Shown here piece by piece: positions 1 to 8,513 of a stretch of DNA of 64,000 nucleotides. Positions within the stretch are counted from its first letter, which is position 1. Every line of letters starts with the position of its first letter. The translations under genes were made by a program, and so were the position numbers. The notes below the pieces were generated by a model that did no database searches, was not told the DNA's origin, and saw only the letters and a program-made list of their open reading frames with translations. The DNA comes from Paracoccaceae bacterium (GTDB lineage: Bacteria; Pseudomonadota; Alphaproteobacteria; Rhodobacterales; Rhodobacteraceae), in the NCBI GenBank assembly GCA_024742835.1, contig JANSXS010000009.1, positions 1 through 64,000 on the forward strand, written 5' to 3'.

Positions 1-239
1 ACCAGAACTTCGGCAAGGCCGGGCGCATGCGCCATTACGGCAAGCGGCCGTCGGTTCGCGGTGTCGTGATGAACCCGATCGATCACCCGCATGGTGGTGG
101 TGAGGGCCGGACCTCGGGTGGTCGCCACCCGGTCACGCCCTGGGGCAAGCCCACCAAGGGCGCGCGCACCCGCAACACCAACAAGGCGTCGCAGAAGCTT
201 ATCCTGCGCTCGCGCCACGCCAAGAAGAAGGGCCGTTAA
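1..239 (+). CDS. rplB: 50S ribosomal protein L2, C-terminal part (5' truncated by window edge)
   Basis: This is the last 78 residues of ribosomal protein L2, read in the frame beginning at base 3. The segment carries the HPHGGGEGR stretch that is nearly invariant in L2 and the usual basic tail ending in KKKGR. L2 binds 23S rRNA near the peptidyl transferase centre and is needed for subunit joining. The gene continues upstream of the window. It ends 3 bases before rpsS, as expected in an S10 operon. Identification is certain; only the N-terminal part is missing because of the window boundary. Confidence 0.98.
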   Translation, partial: QNFGKAGRMRHYGKRPSVRGVVMNPIDHPHGGGEGRTSGGRHPVTPWGKPTKGARTRNTNKASQKLILRSRHAKKKGR

Positions 240-242
240 CAC

Positions 243-521
243 ATGAGCCGCTCTGTATGGAAAGGCCCCTTCGTCGATGCCTATGTCTTGAAAAAGGCCG
301 AGGCAACGCGCGAGTCGGGGCGCAAGGAAGTCATCAAGATCTGGTCGCGCCGCTCGACGATCCTGCCCCAATTCGTGGGTTTGACGTTTGGCGTCTATAA
401 CGGGCACAAGCATGTGCCGGTAAACGTGTCCGAGGACATGATTGGTCAGAAATTCGGCGAATACGCACCCACCCGTACCTATTACGGACATGCGGCCGAC
501 AAAAAAGCGAAGCGGAAGTAA
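243..521 (+). CDS. rpsS: 30S ribosomal protein S19
   Basis: The 92-residue product has the S19 hallmarks: the [12 protein letters not shown] start, a central [10 protein letters not shown] block, and the NGHKHVPV and GEYAPTRTY segments. S19 sits in the head of the 30S subunit with S13 and contacts the A-site finger and tRNA. Length is normal for the family. It lies between rplB and rplV, with 2-3 base gaps on both sides, so it is clearly translated as part of the S10 operon. Confidence 0.98.
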   Translation: MSRSVWKGPFVDAYVLKKAEATRESGRKEVIKIWSRRSTILPQFVGLTFGVYNGHKHVPVNVSEDMIGQKFGEYAPTRTYYGHAADKKAKRK

Positions 522-524
522 GTC

Positions 525-905
525 ATGGGCAAGGAAAAGAACCCCCGCCGCGTGGCTGACAACGAAGCGATGGCAAAGCTCCGGATGCTTCGCACCAGCC
601 CGCAGAAACTGAACCTGGTGGCGGCGATGATCCGCGGCAAGAAGGTGGACAAGGCGTTGAACGACCTCACCTTCTCGAAAAAGCGGATCGCGCAGGACGT
701 GCGCAAGTGTCTGCAATCGGCCATCGCCAATGCCGAGAACAACCACAATCTTGATGTGGATGAGCTGATCGTGGCCGAGGCCTATGTCGGCAAGAACCTC
801 ATCATGAAGCGCGGTCGCCCGCGGGCACGGGGCCGGTTTGGCCGGATCCTGAAGCCGTTTTCCGAGCTGACGATCAAAGTGCGTGAAGTCGAGGAGCAAG
901 CCTGA
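525..905 (+). CDS. rplV: 50S ribosomal protein L22
   Basis: A 126-residue L22. The core ([22 protein letters not shown], and the later [14 protein letters not shown] hairpin loop that lines the exit tunnel) is clear. The N-terminus has a short extension ([15 protein letters not shown]), common in alphaproteobacteria, ahead of the usual start. L22 lines the nascent peptide tunnel, and macrolide resistance changes map to its hairpin. Its stop codon overlaps the start codon of rpsC by one base (TGATG), which implies translational coupling. Confidence 0.98.
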   Translation: MGKEKNPRRVADNEAMAKLRMLRTSPQKLNLVAAMIRGKKVDKALNDLTFSKKRIAQDVRKCLQSAIANAENNHNLDVDELIVAEAYVGKNLIMKRGRPRARGRFGRILKPFSELTIKVREVEEQA

Positions 906-1615
906 TGGGAAATAAAGTAAATCCGATTGGCATGCGCCTGCAGGTGAACCGCACATGGGACAGCCGCTGGTACGCCGACACGAAGGATTATGGCGATCTT
1001 CTGCTCGAAGATCTCGCGATCCGGGATTTCATCAAGACAGAGTGCAAGCAAGCCGGCATCAGCCGTGTGATCATTGAACGCCCACACAAGAAGTGCCGTG
1101 TGACGATCCACACGGCACGTCCGGGCGTGATCATTGGCAAGAAGGGCGCGGATATCGAAGGTCTGCGCAAGAAACTGGCCAAGATGACCGATAGCGAGCT
1201 GCATCTTAACATCGTCGAGGTGCGCAAGCCGGAACTCGACGCGGCACTCGTCGGTGAGAGCATCGCCCAACAACTCGAACGCCGCGTGTCGTTCCGCCGT
1301 GCCATGAAGCGTGCCGTGCAGAATGCCATGCGCATGGGTGCCCTTGGTATCCGTGTGAACGTCGCGGGCCGCCTTGGCGGGGCCGAGATTGCCCGGACCG
1401 AGTACTACCACGAGGGCTCTGTGCCGCTGCACACCCTTCGGGCCGATATCGACTATGCCAATGTGGAGGCGCAGACGCCCTACGGCATTATCGGCATCAA
1501 GGTCTGGATCTTTAAGGGCGAGATCCTTGAGCATGACCCCGCAGCGCGGGATCGTAAGGCGCAAGAGCTGCAGGACGGCCCGGCCCCACGTGGTGCCGGT
1601 GGCGGTCGCCGCTGA
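905..1615 (+). CDS. rpsC: 30S ribosomal protein S3
   Basis: A 236-residue S3, normal length. It begins [12 protein letters not shown], has a KH type II RNA-binding region around residues 60-110 with the [10 protein letters not shown] loop, and the C-terminal S3 domain with the [14 protein letters not shown] motif. S3 forms part of the mRNA entry channel and the ribosomal helicase. The start codon overlaps the rplV stop by one base. The end of the gene contains an AGGAGG-like stretch that serves rplP downstream. Confidence 0.98.
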   Translation: MGNKVNPIGMRLQVNRTWDSRWYADTKDYGDLLLEDLAIRDFIKTECKQAGISRVIIERPHKKCRVTIHTARPGVIIGKKGADIEGLRKKLAKMTDSELHLNIVEVRKPELDAALVGESIAQQLERRVSFRRAMKRAVQNAMRMGALGIRVNVAGRLGGAEIARTEYYHEGSVPLHTLRADIDYANVEAQTPYGIIGIKVWIFKGEILEHDPAARDRKAQELQDGPAPRGAGGGRR

Positions 1616-1627
1616 GGAGGATAGGAT

Positions 1628-2041
1628 ATGCTTCAACCAAAGCGCACGAAATTCCGCAAGATGCACAAGGGCCGGATCAAGGGGGACGCCAAAGGTGGTT
1701 CCGATCTGAACTTTGGCACTTATGGTCTCAAGGCGACCCAGCCTGAGCGCGTTACTGCGCGTCAGATCGAGGCGGCACGCCGCGCCATGACGCGTCATAT
1801 GAAACGTCAGGGCCGTGTCTGGATCCGGATCTTCCCGGATACGCCCGTGACCTCCAAGCCTACCGAAGTCCGGATGGGTAAGGGTAAGGGCTCGGTTGAT
1901 TTCTGGGCCTGCAAGGTCAAGCCGGGTCGCGTGATGTTCGAGATCGACGGGGTGAGCGAAGAGATCGCGCAAGAGGCGCTGCGCCTTGCCGCGATGAAAC
2001 TGCCGCTCAAGACCCGCGTCGTGGTCCGCGAAGACTGGTAA
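1628..2041 (+). CDS. rplP: 50S ribosomal protein L16
   Basis: A 137-residue L16 beginning [15 protein letters not shown], with the conserved GTYGLKA and RMGKGKG segments. L16 contacts the A-site tRNA elbow and organises 23S rRNA. It is preceded by a good ribosome binding site (GAGGAGGATAGG). In most bacteria rpmC follows within a few bases. Here the next ribosomal gene is 1.9 kb away, and a hairpin with a T-run follows the stop, so L16 appears to end a transcription unit. Confidence 0.98.
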   Translation: MLQPKRTKFRKMHKGRIKGDAKGGSDLNFGTYGLKATQPERVTARQIEAARRAMTRHMKRQGRVWIRIFPDTPVTSKPTEVRMGKGKGSVDFWACKVKPGRVMFEIDGVSEEIAQEALRLAAMKLPLKTRVVVREDW

Positions 2042-2064
2042 ATCCGGTCATTATCCAAAGAAAT

Positions 2065-2132
2065 GCGAAAAATATCGCCCCCGCCTTCACAGGTGGGGTC
2101 GCTGTTGTTGGGGGGGGGGGGGCGATTTTTGC
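2065..2132 (+). terminator. Hairpin with T-run downstream of rplP, containing a 13-G tract
   Basis: The arm at 2065-2082 (GCGAAAAATATCGCCCCC) is complementary, with small bulges, to 2118-2132 (GGGGGCGATTTTTGC). The loop includes a pure G tract of 13 bases at 2110-2122. The second arm ends in five Ts, and a further small inverted repeat (CGATTTTT, loop GCA, AAAAATCG) occupies 2123-2141. This looks like a terminator closing the S10 part of the operon after rplP. Nothing else recognisable was seen in the 2042-2320 gap. Confidence 0.5.
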
Positions 2133-2320
2133 AAAAAATCGGATCGGAATTTTTCAAATTCCGCCGCGCATACCGCCGATTGAAGGGCGTAACCGTCATT
2201 TTGTCTTGAAGTTTGTCGCGTTCAATCGAATTCAGCAGACCGCGCGAACGCCTTGTGCTTTCCAAGCGTCGCCTGTCAGGCATTTGATGAACCTATGATT
2301 TCGGCTGAGCGCGAAACGGT

Positions 2321-3046
2321 TCAGCCAGCACGGCGGGTCATTATCTGGCGGACGGTGCGGGAATATTTGTCATAGCTCAGCACCGCCTTGTTGCCTGCCA
2401 CGCCGTCGTAATAGCTGCGACCGGAGGGTACTGGAAACCCGGCCCAGATTTTTGCGAGGTTCAGCATGAATGTCTCGACCTGCATTTCGCCGTCTTCCAC
2501 TTTGCCAAGTCCCGCATCGTCCAAAAGCAGATCGGCAAGCCGGTCCTGGATCGTGGGGCTGAAGCGTGTTTGGGGCCGCAGGCCAAGCCTTTTGGCGGAC
2601 CTGCGCAGCGTTGGAGGGATGAATTGATACCGCCCGATGGCGTGGGGTTGGCCCGGCGTTTTGTCAATCCACGCGTAAATCTCTGCCAGGGTCATTTGTG
2701 TTGGCGCTTTGGGTGGCTTGATGCGTGCGCCGAGTTGCACCGCGTCGTACTCCGCGTTTCCGGCCTCTGCCTTGGCGATCAGATCGCGCAGGCGCGCCGC
2801 TTTGGTCCGGGTGCCCATATAGGGCAGGTCCAGCCGACCGGGAAGGGCCGTAAAAGGGCTGGTGCCCGTGCGGTCGTGGAACAGGCCCGCGCTACGCCGG
2901 GATGTGCCAGGCGGATCGGGGGGCGCGAAGAGTGGATGGCGCTGCGTAAACAGGGCCATGCCAAGGGTGCTTTGCGCCAACGTGGGCCCGCTTGAAAAGC
3001 AGAGTACAAGAAGCGCGCGAATGATGTGATTCCAGCGTCCGTTCAT
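2321..3046 (-). CDS. Secreted lysozyme-like (muramidase) protein
   Basis: This 241-residue protein is antisense to the ribosomal operon. The start at 3046 was chosen because it gives a clean signal peptide (basic MNGRWNHIIR, hydrophobic ALLVLCFSSG, cleavage near TLAQS). After a proline-rich linker, residues 85-240 resemble a phage-type muramidase fold: a helix LIAKAEAG with a plausible catalytic glutamate (E94), an EIYAWI helix, and the AIGRYQFIP segment shared with lysozyme-like proteins, then a TIQDRLADLLL helix. It probably acts on peptidoglycan in the periplasm. The fold call rests on motif memory; substrate is unknown. Its position between rplP and rpmC, on the opposite strand, is unusual. 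Confidence 0.75.
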   Translation of the reverse strand: MNGRWNHIIRALLVLCFSSGPTLAQSTLGMALFTQRHPLFAPPDPPGTSRRSAGLFHDRTGTSPFTALPGRLDLPYMGTRTKAARLRDLIAKAEAGNAEYDAVQLGARIKPPKAPTQMTLAEIYAWIDKTPGQPHAIGRYQFIPPTLRRSAKRLGLRPQTRFSPTIQDRLADLLLDDAGLGKVEDGEMQVETFMLNLAKIWAGFPVPSGRSYYDGVAGNKAVLSYDKYSRTVRQIMTRRAG

Positions 3047-3138
3047 GCCCCGAACCTGACGCAAAAGTCTGAAGAAACCCTTGCGCCGCGCGTGTGAACA
3101 TCGCAGACCCCGCACAACCACGGCCAAAAGGACGCATC

Positions 3139-3759
3139 ATGCCCGATATCAGCTCTCTTTTCGTCACCCGTCTCTATCGCGCGCAACTGGCCGAGCACCC
3201 ACCCGGCGTGGATAGCCAAGAGCTTGAATCCGCGTGCTATTCCATCGCCGAGGACGACGAGGCGGGCCAGACCTGGTGTGAAGAGAACGCCTATCCGGGC
3301 TATACTTCTTATGCGTCGCTGACGGATTTGCCATGGCGTTTCCCGATCTTCGCCGACCTGGTTCGCGCGCTGGATGCGCATGTGGCCACCTTTGTCGCCG
3401 ACCTGGAATTCGATCTTGATGGGCAGGACCTGAGTCTGGAAGATATCTGGATCAACATCCTGCCCGAGGGCGGCAGCCATGGCAGCCATATCCATCCGCA
3501 TTCGGTCATCTCGGGCACGACCTATGTTGCCATGCCGGATGGTACCTCTGCGCTGAAGCTGGAAGATCCCCGGTCCGGTCTGATGATGGCGGCCCCCGCC
3601 CGCATCAAGTGCGCGCGCAGGGAGCTCAAGACCTTTGTGCCGGTCGCGCCCAAGGTGGGGGATGTGCTGTTGTGGGAAAGCTGGCTGCGCCACGAGGTGC
3701 CCGTCAACATGGCCGAAGACGACCGTATCTCGGTCAGCTTCAACTATAGCTGGGGCTGA
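3139..3759 (+). CDS. Putative 2-oxoglutarate/Fe(II)-dependent oxygenase (TIGR02466-type)
   Basis: A 206-residue protein starting at MPDISSLF, preceded by AAAAGGAC at a good distance. It matches the family of small 2OG-Fe(II) oxygenases described as TIGR02466/PF13759. Visible features are the GSHGSHIHPHS segment, which supplies metal-binding histidines around residue 115-121, the SGTTYV strand, and a distal RHEVP histidine followed by DRISVSFNYSWG, where the arginine would bind 2-oxoglutarate. The substrate is unknown. It sits inside the interrupted ribosomal operon in the same direction as rpmC, 192 bases upstream of it, and is divergent from the muramidase-like gene. The first ATG of the open frame (3094) would overlap the divergent promoter region and is less likely. 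Confidence 0.8.
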   Translation: MPDISSLFVTRLYRAQLAEHPPGVDSQELESACYSIAEDDEAGQTWCEENAYPGYTSYASLTDLPWRFPIFADLVRALDAHVATFVADLEFDLDGQDLSLEDIWINILPEGGSHGSHIHPHSVISGTTYVAMPDGTSALKLEDPRSGLMMAAPARIKCARRELKTFVPVAPKVGDVLLWESWLRHEVPVNMAEDDRISVSFNYSWG

Positions 3760-3839
3760 GGATGGCGCATCTCCGGTGCCGGGGCAAGTTCCCCCTTGCT
3801 CAAGGGGGCTGCCTCCCTTATACGGCGCAAATCGACGTG

Positions 3840-3869
3840 CCCCGCCCTGTGCGGGGATTCGTTTATTTG
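3840..3869 (+). terminator. Hairpin with T-rich tail upstream of rpmC
   Basis: CCCCGC (3840-3845) pairs with GCGGGG (3851-3856) around the loop CCTGT and is followed by ATTCGTTTATTTG. A second hairpin, CCCCCTT/AAGGGGG, lies at 3791-3807. Together they probably terminate transcription of the 2OG oxygenase, so rpmC would need its own promoter in 3857-3951. I could not identify that promoter with confidence. Confidence 0.45.
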
Positions 3870-3951
3870 CAATTCATCCACCGGGTTTCAAGGTGACCCT
3901 GAGCTATCCGTCAGGGGCTTTCCGGTGTTTTGACGAAAGGAAGACAGCAAC

Positions 3952-4152
3952 ATGGATGCAACCGAGTTGCGCGACAAGACGCCAGACCAGCTTCGTGAAG
4001 AGCTGGCGACCCTCAAGAAAGAACAGTTCAACCTGCGCTTTCAGGCCGCCACAGGCTCGCTGGAAAACCCCGCACGGATCAGATTGATCCGTCGCAACGT
4101 GGCACGGGTCAAGACCGTGCTGAACGAAAAAGCCGCCTCGGCTGCTGAATAA
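3952..4152 (+). CDS. rpmC: 50S ribosomal protein L29
   Basis: A 66-residue L29 with the usual two-helix pattern: an [27 protein letters not shown] helix split and the [16 protein letters not shown] second helix. L29 lies at the tunnel exit next to L23 and helps form the docking site for SRP and trigger factor. A GAAAGGAAG ribosome binding site precedes the start. This gene restarts the ribosomal operon after the inserted block. Confidence 0.97.
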   Translation: MDATELRDKTPDQLREELATLKKEQFNLRFQAATGSLENPARIRLIRRNVARVKTVLNEKAASAAE

Positions 4153-4163
4153 AGGAGAGCGAC

Positions 4164-4394
4164 ATGCCCAAGCGTATCCTGCAAGGCGTCGTGACCTCCG
4201 ACGCAAACGCCCAGACAGTCACCGTATCGGTCGAGCGCCGTTTCAAGCACCCGGTGATGCAAAAGACGATCCGTAAGTCCAAGAAATACCGGGCTCACGA
4301 CGAGAACAACACCTACAAGGTAGGTGACGCGGTCCGCATCATCGAATGTGCGCCGAAATCCAAGACGAAACGCTGGGAAGTTTTGCAGGCCTGA
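4164..4394 (+). CDS. rpsQ: 30S ribosomal protein S17
   Basis: A 76-residue S17 (OB fold) starting [10 protein letters not shown], with the conserved [21 protein letters not shown] block and the [15 protein letters not shown] end. It is a primary 16S rRNA binding protein of the 30S body. It follows rpmC by 11 bases with an AAAGGAGAG ribosome binding site, so the two are co-translated. Confidence 0.97.
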   Translation: MPKRILQGVVTSDANAQTVTVSVERRFKHPVMQKTIRKSKKYRAHDENNTYKVGDAVRIIECAPKSKTKRWEVLQA

Positions 4395-4461
4395 GGCCCG
4401 TGAAACCTTTCGGTTTGAGCGAAACCATGGGGTCGTTACCCCTTAGGTCGGGAGAAACCAT

Positions 4462-4830
4462 ATGATCCAGATGCAGACCAATCTGGATGTCGCTGACAAC
4501 TCCGGCGCACGCCGGGTGCAGTGCATCAAGGTCCTGGGTGGTTCCAAGCGTAAATACGCATCCGTCGGCGACATCATTGTCGTCTCGGTAAAGGAAGCCA
4601 TCCCCCGCGGCCGTGTCAAGAAAGGCGACGTGCGTAAAGCCGTCGTCGTACGCACCGCCAAGGAAATCCGTCGTGATGACGGCACCGCAATCCGCTTTGA
4701 CCGCAACGCCGCCGTGATCCTGAACAATGCAGGTGATCCGGTCGGTACCCGTATCTTCGGGCCGGTCGTGCGTGAGCTGCGCGCCAAGAACTTCATGAAG
4801 ATCATCTCGCTCGCCCCGGAGGTGCTTTGA
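4462..4830 (+). CDS. rplN: 50S ribosomal protein L14
   Basis: A 122-residue L14 of exact family length, starting [27 protein letters not shown] and ending in LAPEVL. It binds 23S rRNA at the subunit interface, where it is the target of the silencing factor RsfS. The start follows CGGGAGAAACC. A 67-base spacer separates it from rpsQ, and its stop is one base before the rplX start. Confidence 0.98.
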   Translation: MIQMQTNLDVADNSGARRVQCIKVLGGSKRKYASVGDIIVVSVKEAIPRGRVKKGDVRKAVVVRTAKEIRRDDGTAIRFDRNAAVILNNAGDPVGTRIFGPVVRELRAKNFMKIISLAPEVL

Positions 4831-4831
4831 C

Positions 4832-5143
4832 ATGGCTGCAAAACTGAAAAAGGGCGACAAGGTCGTCGTGCTCGCGGGCAAGGACAAGGGCAAGGAGGGT
4901 ACGATCTCCTCTGTTGATCCCAAATCCGGCAAGGCCGTGGTCGAAGGCGTGAACATGGCCATCCGCCATACCCGCCAAAGCCAGACCAGCCAGGGCGGCC
5001 GTCTGCCCAAGGCGATGCCCATCGACCTTAGCAACCTGGCCCTGCTTGATGCCAACGGCAAGCCGACCCGCGTCGGCTTCAAGACCGAAGGCGACAAGAA
5101 GGTGCGTTACGCCAAGACCACGGGGGACGTGATTGATGCTTGA
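4832..5143 (+). CDS. rplX: 50S ribosomal protein L24
   Basis: A 103-residue L24 with an N-terminal KOW motif ([18 protein letters not shown], residues 6-23) and the [17 protein letters not shown] segment. L24 is an assembly initiator that binds the 5' domain of 23S rRNA. It starts one base after rplN, and its last codons overlap the rplE start by 8 bases. Confidence 0.98.
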   Translation: MAAKLKKGDKVVVLAGKDKGKEGTISSVDPKSGKAVVEGVNMAIRHTRQSQTSQGGRLPKAMPIDLSNLALLDANGKPTRVGFKTEGDKKVRYAKTTGDVIDA

Positions 5144-5699
5144 TACAGAGAACTACGTCCCGCGCCTGCGCCAGCAGTTCAACGACACGATCCGTGCCGC
5201 GCTGAAGGAAGAGTTCGGTTACACGAACGACCTTCAGATCCCGCGTCTGGAAAAGATCGTCCTGAACATCGGCTGTGGCGCCGAAGCGGTGAAGGATTCC
5301 AAAAAGGCCAAATCGGCCCAGCAGGATCTGTCCACCATCGCCGGCCAGCACGCTGTCGTGACAATCGCCAAGAACTCCATCGCTGGCTTTCGCGTTCGCG
5401 AAGGTATGCCGATGGGTGCCAAGGTGACCCTGCGCGGCAATCGCATGTATGAATTCCTCGACCGGCTGATCACCGTCGCAATGCCCCGCATCCGGGACTT
5501 CCGCGGCGTGTCGGGCAAGTCGTTTGACGGTCGTGGCAACTATGCCATGGGCATCAAGGAACATATCGTTTTCCCCGAAATCAACTTCGACAAGGTCGAC
5601 GAAGTCTGGGGGATTGACGTTGTCATCGGAACCACGGCGCAGACCGACGCTGAAGCCAAGGCGCTGTTGAAGCATTTCAACATGCCCTTCAACAGCTAA
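5136..5699 (+). CDS. rplE: 50S ribosomal protein L5
   Basis: A 187-residue L5 starting [15 protein letters not shown]. The ATG at 5136 was preferred over an in-frame TTG three bases earlier. Recognisable blocks are the [20 protein letters not shown]-terminal strand, the [19 protein letters not shown] loop and the terminal [11 protein letters not shown]5 binds 5S rRNA and contacts the P-site tRNA. The start lies inside the rplX coding end, so translation is coupled. Confidence 0.98.
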   Translation: MLDTENYVPRLRQQFNDTIRAALKEEFGYTNDLQIPRLEKIVLNIGCGAEAVKDSKKAKSAQQDLSTIAGQHAVVTIAKNSIAGFRVREGMPMGAKVTLRGNRMYEFLDRLITVAMPRIRDFRGVSGKSFDGRGNYAMGIKEHIVFPEINFDKVDEVWGIDVVIGTTAQTDAEAKALLKHFNMPFNS

Positions 5700-5717
5700 G
5701 CCCGGAGGAATTGACAC

Positions 5718-6023
5718 ATGGCTAAGAAAGCAATGGTCGAACGCGAGAAGAAGCGCGAGCGCCTGGTGGCCAAATACGCCGCAAAGCGCGCCGCGCTCAA
5801 GGCGATCATCAACGATCAGGAAAAGCCGATGGAAGAGCGTTTCCGCGCTTCCCTCAAGCTGGCGGAACTGCCGCGCAACAGCTCGGCGACCCGCCTGCAC
5901 AACCGCTGCCAGCTCACCGGCCGGCCCCACGCCTATTACCGCAAGCTCAAGATCAGCCGGATTGCCCTGCGCAACCTTGGCTCATCGGGTCAGCTTCCGG
6001 GCATGGTCAAGTCGAGCTGGTAA
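5718..6023 (+). CDS. rpsN: 30S ribosomal protein S14 (zinc-free type)
   Basis: A 101-residue S14 with the conserved C-terminal block [20 protein letters not shown] followed by a LPGMVKSSW end. Only one cysteine is present, so it is the long, zinc-independent form usual in proteobacteria, not the short four-cysteine form. S14 is part of the 30S head near S3 and S10. CCGGAGGAAT precedes the start. Confidence 0.98.
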   Translation: MAKKAMVEREKKRERLVAKYAAKRAALKAIINDQEKPMEERFRASLKLAELPRNSSATRLHNRCQLTGRPHAYYRKLKISRIALRNLGSSGQLPGMVKSSW

Positions 6024-6035
6024 GGAGGGAATGAG

Positions 6036-6428
6036 ATGAACGATCCTATCGGCGATATGCTCACCCGTATCCGCAACGCGGGCATGCGTGGCAAATCCAC
6101 CGTCATGGTCCCGGCCTCCAAGATGCGCGTTCGCGTGCTTGGGGTTCTGGCCGACGAAGGCTACATCCGTGGGTTTGAAAACACCACGGGCACGAATGGC
6201 CACCCGGCCATCGAGGTCAGCCTGAAATACTTCGATGGCGTCCCTGTCATCCGCGAAATGAAACGGGTCTCCAAGCCCGGTCGCAGGGTGTATATGGGCG
6301 TCAAGGACATCCCGTCGGTCCGTCAGGGCCTGGGCGTGTCGATTGTCTCCACCCCCAAGGGTGTGATGTCGGATGCAAACGCACGCGCGGCCAATGTTGG
6401 CGGCGAAGTGCTTTGCACCGTATTCTAA
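6036..6428 (+). CDS. rpsH: 30S ribosomal protein S8
   Basis: A 130-residue S8 beginning [16 protein letters not shown] and ending [10 protein letters not shown]8 binds the central domain of 16S rRNA. In E. coli it is also the autoregulator of the spc operon, binding the mRNA near rplE; whether that holds here cannot be seen. The gene has a TAAGGAGGGAATG ribosome binding site overlapping the end of rpsN. Confidence 0.98.
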   Translation: MNDPIGDMLTRIRNAGMRGKSTVMVPASKMRVRVLGVLADEGYIRGFENTTGTNGHPAIEVSLKYFDGVPVIREMKRVSKPGRRVYMGVKDIPSVRQGLGVSIVSTPKGVMSDANARAANVGGEVLCTVF

Positions 6429-6438
6429 GGAGGCCAGT

Positions 6439-6972
6439 ATGTCTCGTATCGGTAAACAACCCGTGGCCCTGCCCGATGGCGTTTCCGCCACTGTGACGGG
6501 CCAGACGATTGAGGTCAAAGGCCCCAAGGCGACCAAAAGCTTCACCGCGACCGACGACGTGTCGATCGAGGTGGGCGATGGCGCTATCACAGTGACGCCG
6601 CGCGGCAAGTCCAAGCGCGCGCGTCAGCAGTGGGGCATGACCCGCACCATCGTGGCCAATCTCGTTCATGGCTCGCGCGAGGCGTTCAAGCAAGAGCTTG
6701 AAATCCGCGGCGTGGGCTATCGTGCGCAGCTTCAGGGCAATGTGCTCAAGCTGAATCTTGGCCTCAGCCACGATGTCGATTTCGAAATTCCGGAAGGTGT
6801 GACCGTCACCGCGCCCAAGCCCACCGAACTGGTGGTCGAAGGACATGACAAACAGCTCGTCGGCCAGGTTGCGGCAAATATCCGCGACTGGCGCCGGCCC
6901 GAGCCCTACAAGGGCAAGGGAATCCGCTACAAGGGCGAGTACATCTTCCAGAAGGAAGGCAAGAAGAAGTAA
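6439..6972 (+). CDS. rplF: 50S ribosomal protein L6
   Basis: A 177-residue L6. The start at 6439 ([12 protein letters not shown]) is the usual L6 start and follows AAGGAGG at 6427-6433; an upstream in-frame ATG would run back into rpsH. The two L6 repeats are visible, with the second carrying the [19 protein letters not shown] tail. L6 sits near the sarcin-ricin loop and factor-binding site. Confidence 0.98.
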   Translation: MSRIGKQPVALPDGVSATVTGQTIEVKGPKATKSFTATDDVSIEVGDGAITVTPRGKSKRARQQWGMTRTIVANLVHGSREAFKQELEIRGVGYRAQLQGNVLKLNLGLSHDVDFEIPEGVTVTAPKPTELVVEGHDKQLVGQVAANIRDWRRPEPYKGKGIRYKGEYIFQKEGKKK

Positions 6973-6984
6973 GGAACGCGACAG

Positions 6985-7344
6985 ATGGCAAACAGCAAGA
7001 GACAACTGTTCCTCAAACGCCGCCTGCGCGTTCGGAACAAGCTTCGCAAGGTCAATTCCGGCCGTCCGAGGCTTTCGGTGCACCGCTCGTCCAAGAACAT
7101 GAGCGTGCAGATCATAGACGATGTGAACGGCGTGACGCTTGCGTCGGCCTCGACCCTTGAAAAGGATCTTGGCTTTTACGGCAAGAACACCGTCGAGGCT
7201 GCGGCGAAGATCGGCGAAACGATCGCCGAGCGCGCCAAAAGCGCCGGCATCACCGAAGCCCAGTTCGACCGTGGTGGATTTCTTTACCACGGGCGGATCA
7301 AGGTTCTGGCCGACGCCGCCCGCGAGGCTGGGCTGAAGCTCTGA
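6985..7344 (+). CDS. rplR: 50S ribosomal protein L18
   Basis: A 119-residue L18 starting [22 protein letters not shown], with the [18 protein letters not shown] strand and the [20 protein letters not shown] end characteristic of L18. It binds 5S rRNA along with L5. It follows rplF by 12 bases. Downstream is a 127-base gap before rpsE that contains a stable hairpin, unusual within an spc operon. Confidence 0.98.
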   Translation: MANSKRQLFLKRRLRVRNKLRKVNSGRPRLSVHRSSKNMSVQIIDDVNGVTLASASTLEKDLGFYGKNTVEAAAKIGETIAERAKSAGITEAQFDRGGFLYHGRIKVLADAAREAGLKL

Positions 7345-7354
7345 TGACAGTGCA

Positions 7355-7383
7355 GACGGCTCCGGATTATGTCCGGGGCCGTC
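7355..7383. repeat. 12-bp stem hairpin between rplR and rpsE
   Basis: GACGGCTCCGGA (7355-7366) pairs with TCCGGGGCCGTC (7372-7383) around the loop TTATG, with a single T-G wobble. No T-run follows directly, so it is more likely an mRNA structure or attenuator than a classical terminator. A short palindrome TCCGG-GCC-CCGGA follows near 7391. Confidence 0.4.
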
Positions 7384-7471
7384 TCGATGATCCGGGCCCC
7401 GGACCAGTTTCGGGGCACCTGGATTGAACCGAACGGGCGTGTCGACGCCACCAAGATAAAGGACGCCGCTT

Positions 7472-8047
7472 ATGGCAAGAGATGACAACCGGGGACGTGG
7501 TCGCGACCGCGACGAAAATCCCGAATTCGCCGATCGCCTTGTTGCGATCAACCGCGTTTCCAAGACCGTCAAGGGCGGCAAGCGTTTCGGCTTTGCGGCG
7601 CTGGTCGTCGTGGGCGATCAGAAGGGCCGCGTCGGATTCGGCAAGGGCAAGGCCAAAGAGGTGCCCGAGGCGATCCGTAAGGCAACAGAGCAGGCCAAGC
7701 GTCAGATGATGCGCGTGCCGCTGCGCGAAGGCCGCACCCTGCACCACGACATGGAAGGTCGCCACGGGGCCGGCAAGGTCGTGATGCGCACCGCCCCTCA
7801 GGGCACTGGTATCATCGCGGGTGGCCCGATGCGTGCCGTGTTCGAGATGCTGGGCGTGCAGGACGTGGTCGCGAAATCGACCGGGTCGCAGAACCCCTAC
7901 AACATGATCCGCGCCACGCTGAACGGCCTGAGCAAGGAAACCTCGCCCCGCATGGTCGCACAGCGTCGCGGCAAGAAGGTGGCAGATATCCTGCCCAAGC
8001 GCGACGAGGCCCCGGTCGCGTCCGCCCAAGTCGCTGAGGAGGCGTAA
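7472..8047 (+). CDS. rpsE: 30S ribosomal protein S5
   Basis: A 191-residue S5. The double-stranded RNA binding domain ([23 protein letters not shown]) and the C-terminal domain with [31 protein letters not shown] are clear. The N-terminus has a charged, disordered lead ([16 protein letters not shown]) and the C-terminus is extended. S5 shapes the mRNA entry tunnel and decoding fidelity. The next gene, rpmD, starts 3 bases after the stop. Confidence 0.98.
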   Translation: MARDDNRGRGRDRDENPEFADRLVAINRVSKTVKGGKRFGFAALVVVGDQKGRVGFGKGKAKEVPEAIRKATEQAKRQMMRVPLREGRTLHHDMEGRHGAGKVVMRTAPQGTGIIAGGPMRAVFEMLGVQDVVAKSTGSQNPYNMIRATLNGLSKETSPRMVAQRRGKKVADILPKRDEAPVASAQVAEEA

Positions 8048-8050
8048 ATC

Positions 8051-8239
8051 ATGGCCAAGACCATCGTCGTAAAGCAGATCGGTTCGCCCATCCGCCGCCC
8101 CCAGGTTCAGCGCCAGACGCTGATCGGGCTGGGTCTTAACAAGATGCACCGCACCCGCGAGCTGGAGGATACGCCCTCCATTCGTGGCATGATCCGCAAG
8201 ATCCCGCATCTCGTCGAGATCGTCGAAGAGCGGGGCTAA
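8051..8239 (+). CDS. rpmD: 50S ribosomal protein L30
   Basis: A 62-residue L30 with the short ferredoxin-like fold pattern: [31 protein letters not shown] split across strand-helix and the [12 protein letters not shown] end. Length is normal. It sits 3 bases after rpsE. The following 274-base gap before rplO contains a terminator-like hairpin and a candidate promoter. Confidence 0.97.
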   Translation: MAKTIVVKQIGSPIRRPQVQRQTLIGLGLNKMHRTRELEDTPSIRGMIRKIPHLVEIVEERG

Positions 8240-8302
8240 AGCCCCGGCCGGGCTGAACCCCGGCTTACCAAACCTATCGGGTGGAGGTCTTTCCGCCGTG
8301 GG

Positions 8303-8340
8303 TGCCCCGGCCCGGATGGTCCGGGGCATTTCTCGTTCTG
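8303..8340 (+). terminator. Terminator-like hairpin between rpmD and rplO
   Basis: TGCCCCGG (8303-8310) pairs with CCGGGGCA (8321-8328) across a 10-base loop and is followed by TTTCTCGTTCT. The tail is only moderately T-rich, so read-through is likely. It would reduce transcription from the upstream spc genes just ahead of the candidate rplO promoter. Confidence 0.4.
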
Positions 8341-8388
8341 GCGTGTGGTGCCTTTCGGAGTCTTGATCGGGCGCTTTGACGGTGCCCC

Positions 8389-8417
8389 TTGAATGGGCCG
8401 ACGGTTGCGTCTATACG
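8389..8417 (+). promoter_or_regulatory. Candidate sigma-70-type promoter for rplO-secY-adk
   Basis: TTGAAT at 8389-8394 and TATACG at 8412-8417 are separated by exactly 17 bases. The element lies 60 bases after the terminator-like hairpin and about 95 bases before the rplO start, which itself has an AGGAGAAGCG ribosome binding site. Spacing and position support an internal promoter, but the call is from consensus inspection only. Confidence 0.45.
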
Positions 8418-8513
8418 CCCGCAAGTGGCCGGATGCGGTCACGGAATCACAGATAAGCATGCCGCGTTCACCCAGTCCGCTTCGGGGGTGTTTCCGGCTT
8501 AGGAGAAGCGACA

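Noticed and set aside
782-1972. Long minus-strand open frame opposite rplV-rpsC-rplP
   Set aside because: It is a shadow of GC-rich ribosomal genes on the other strand, with composition and no motif, and the plus-strand genes are certain.
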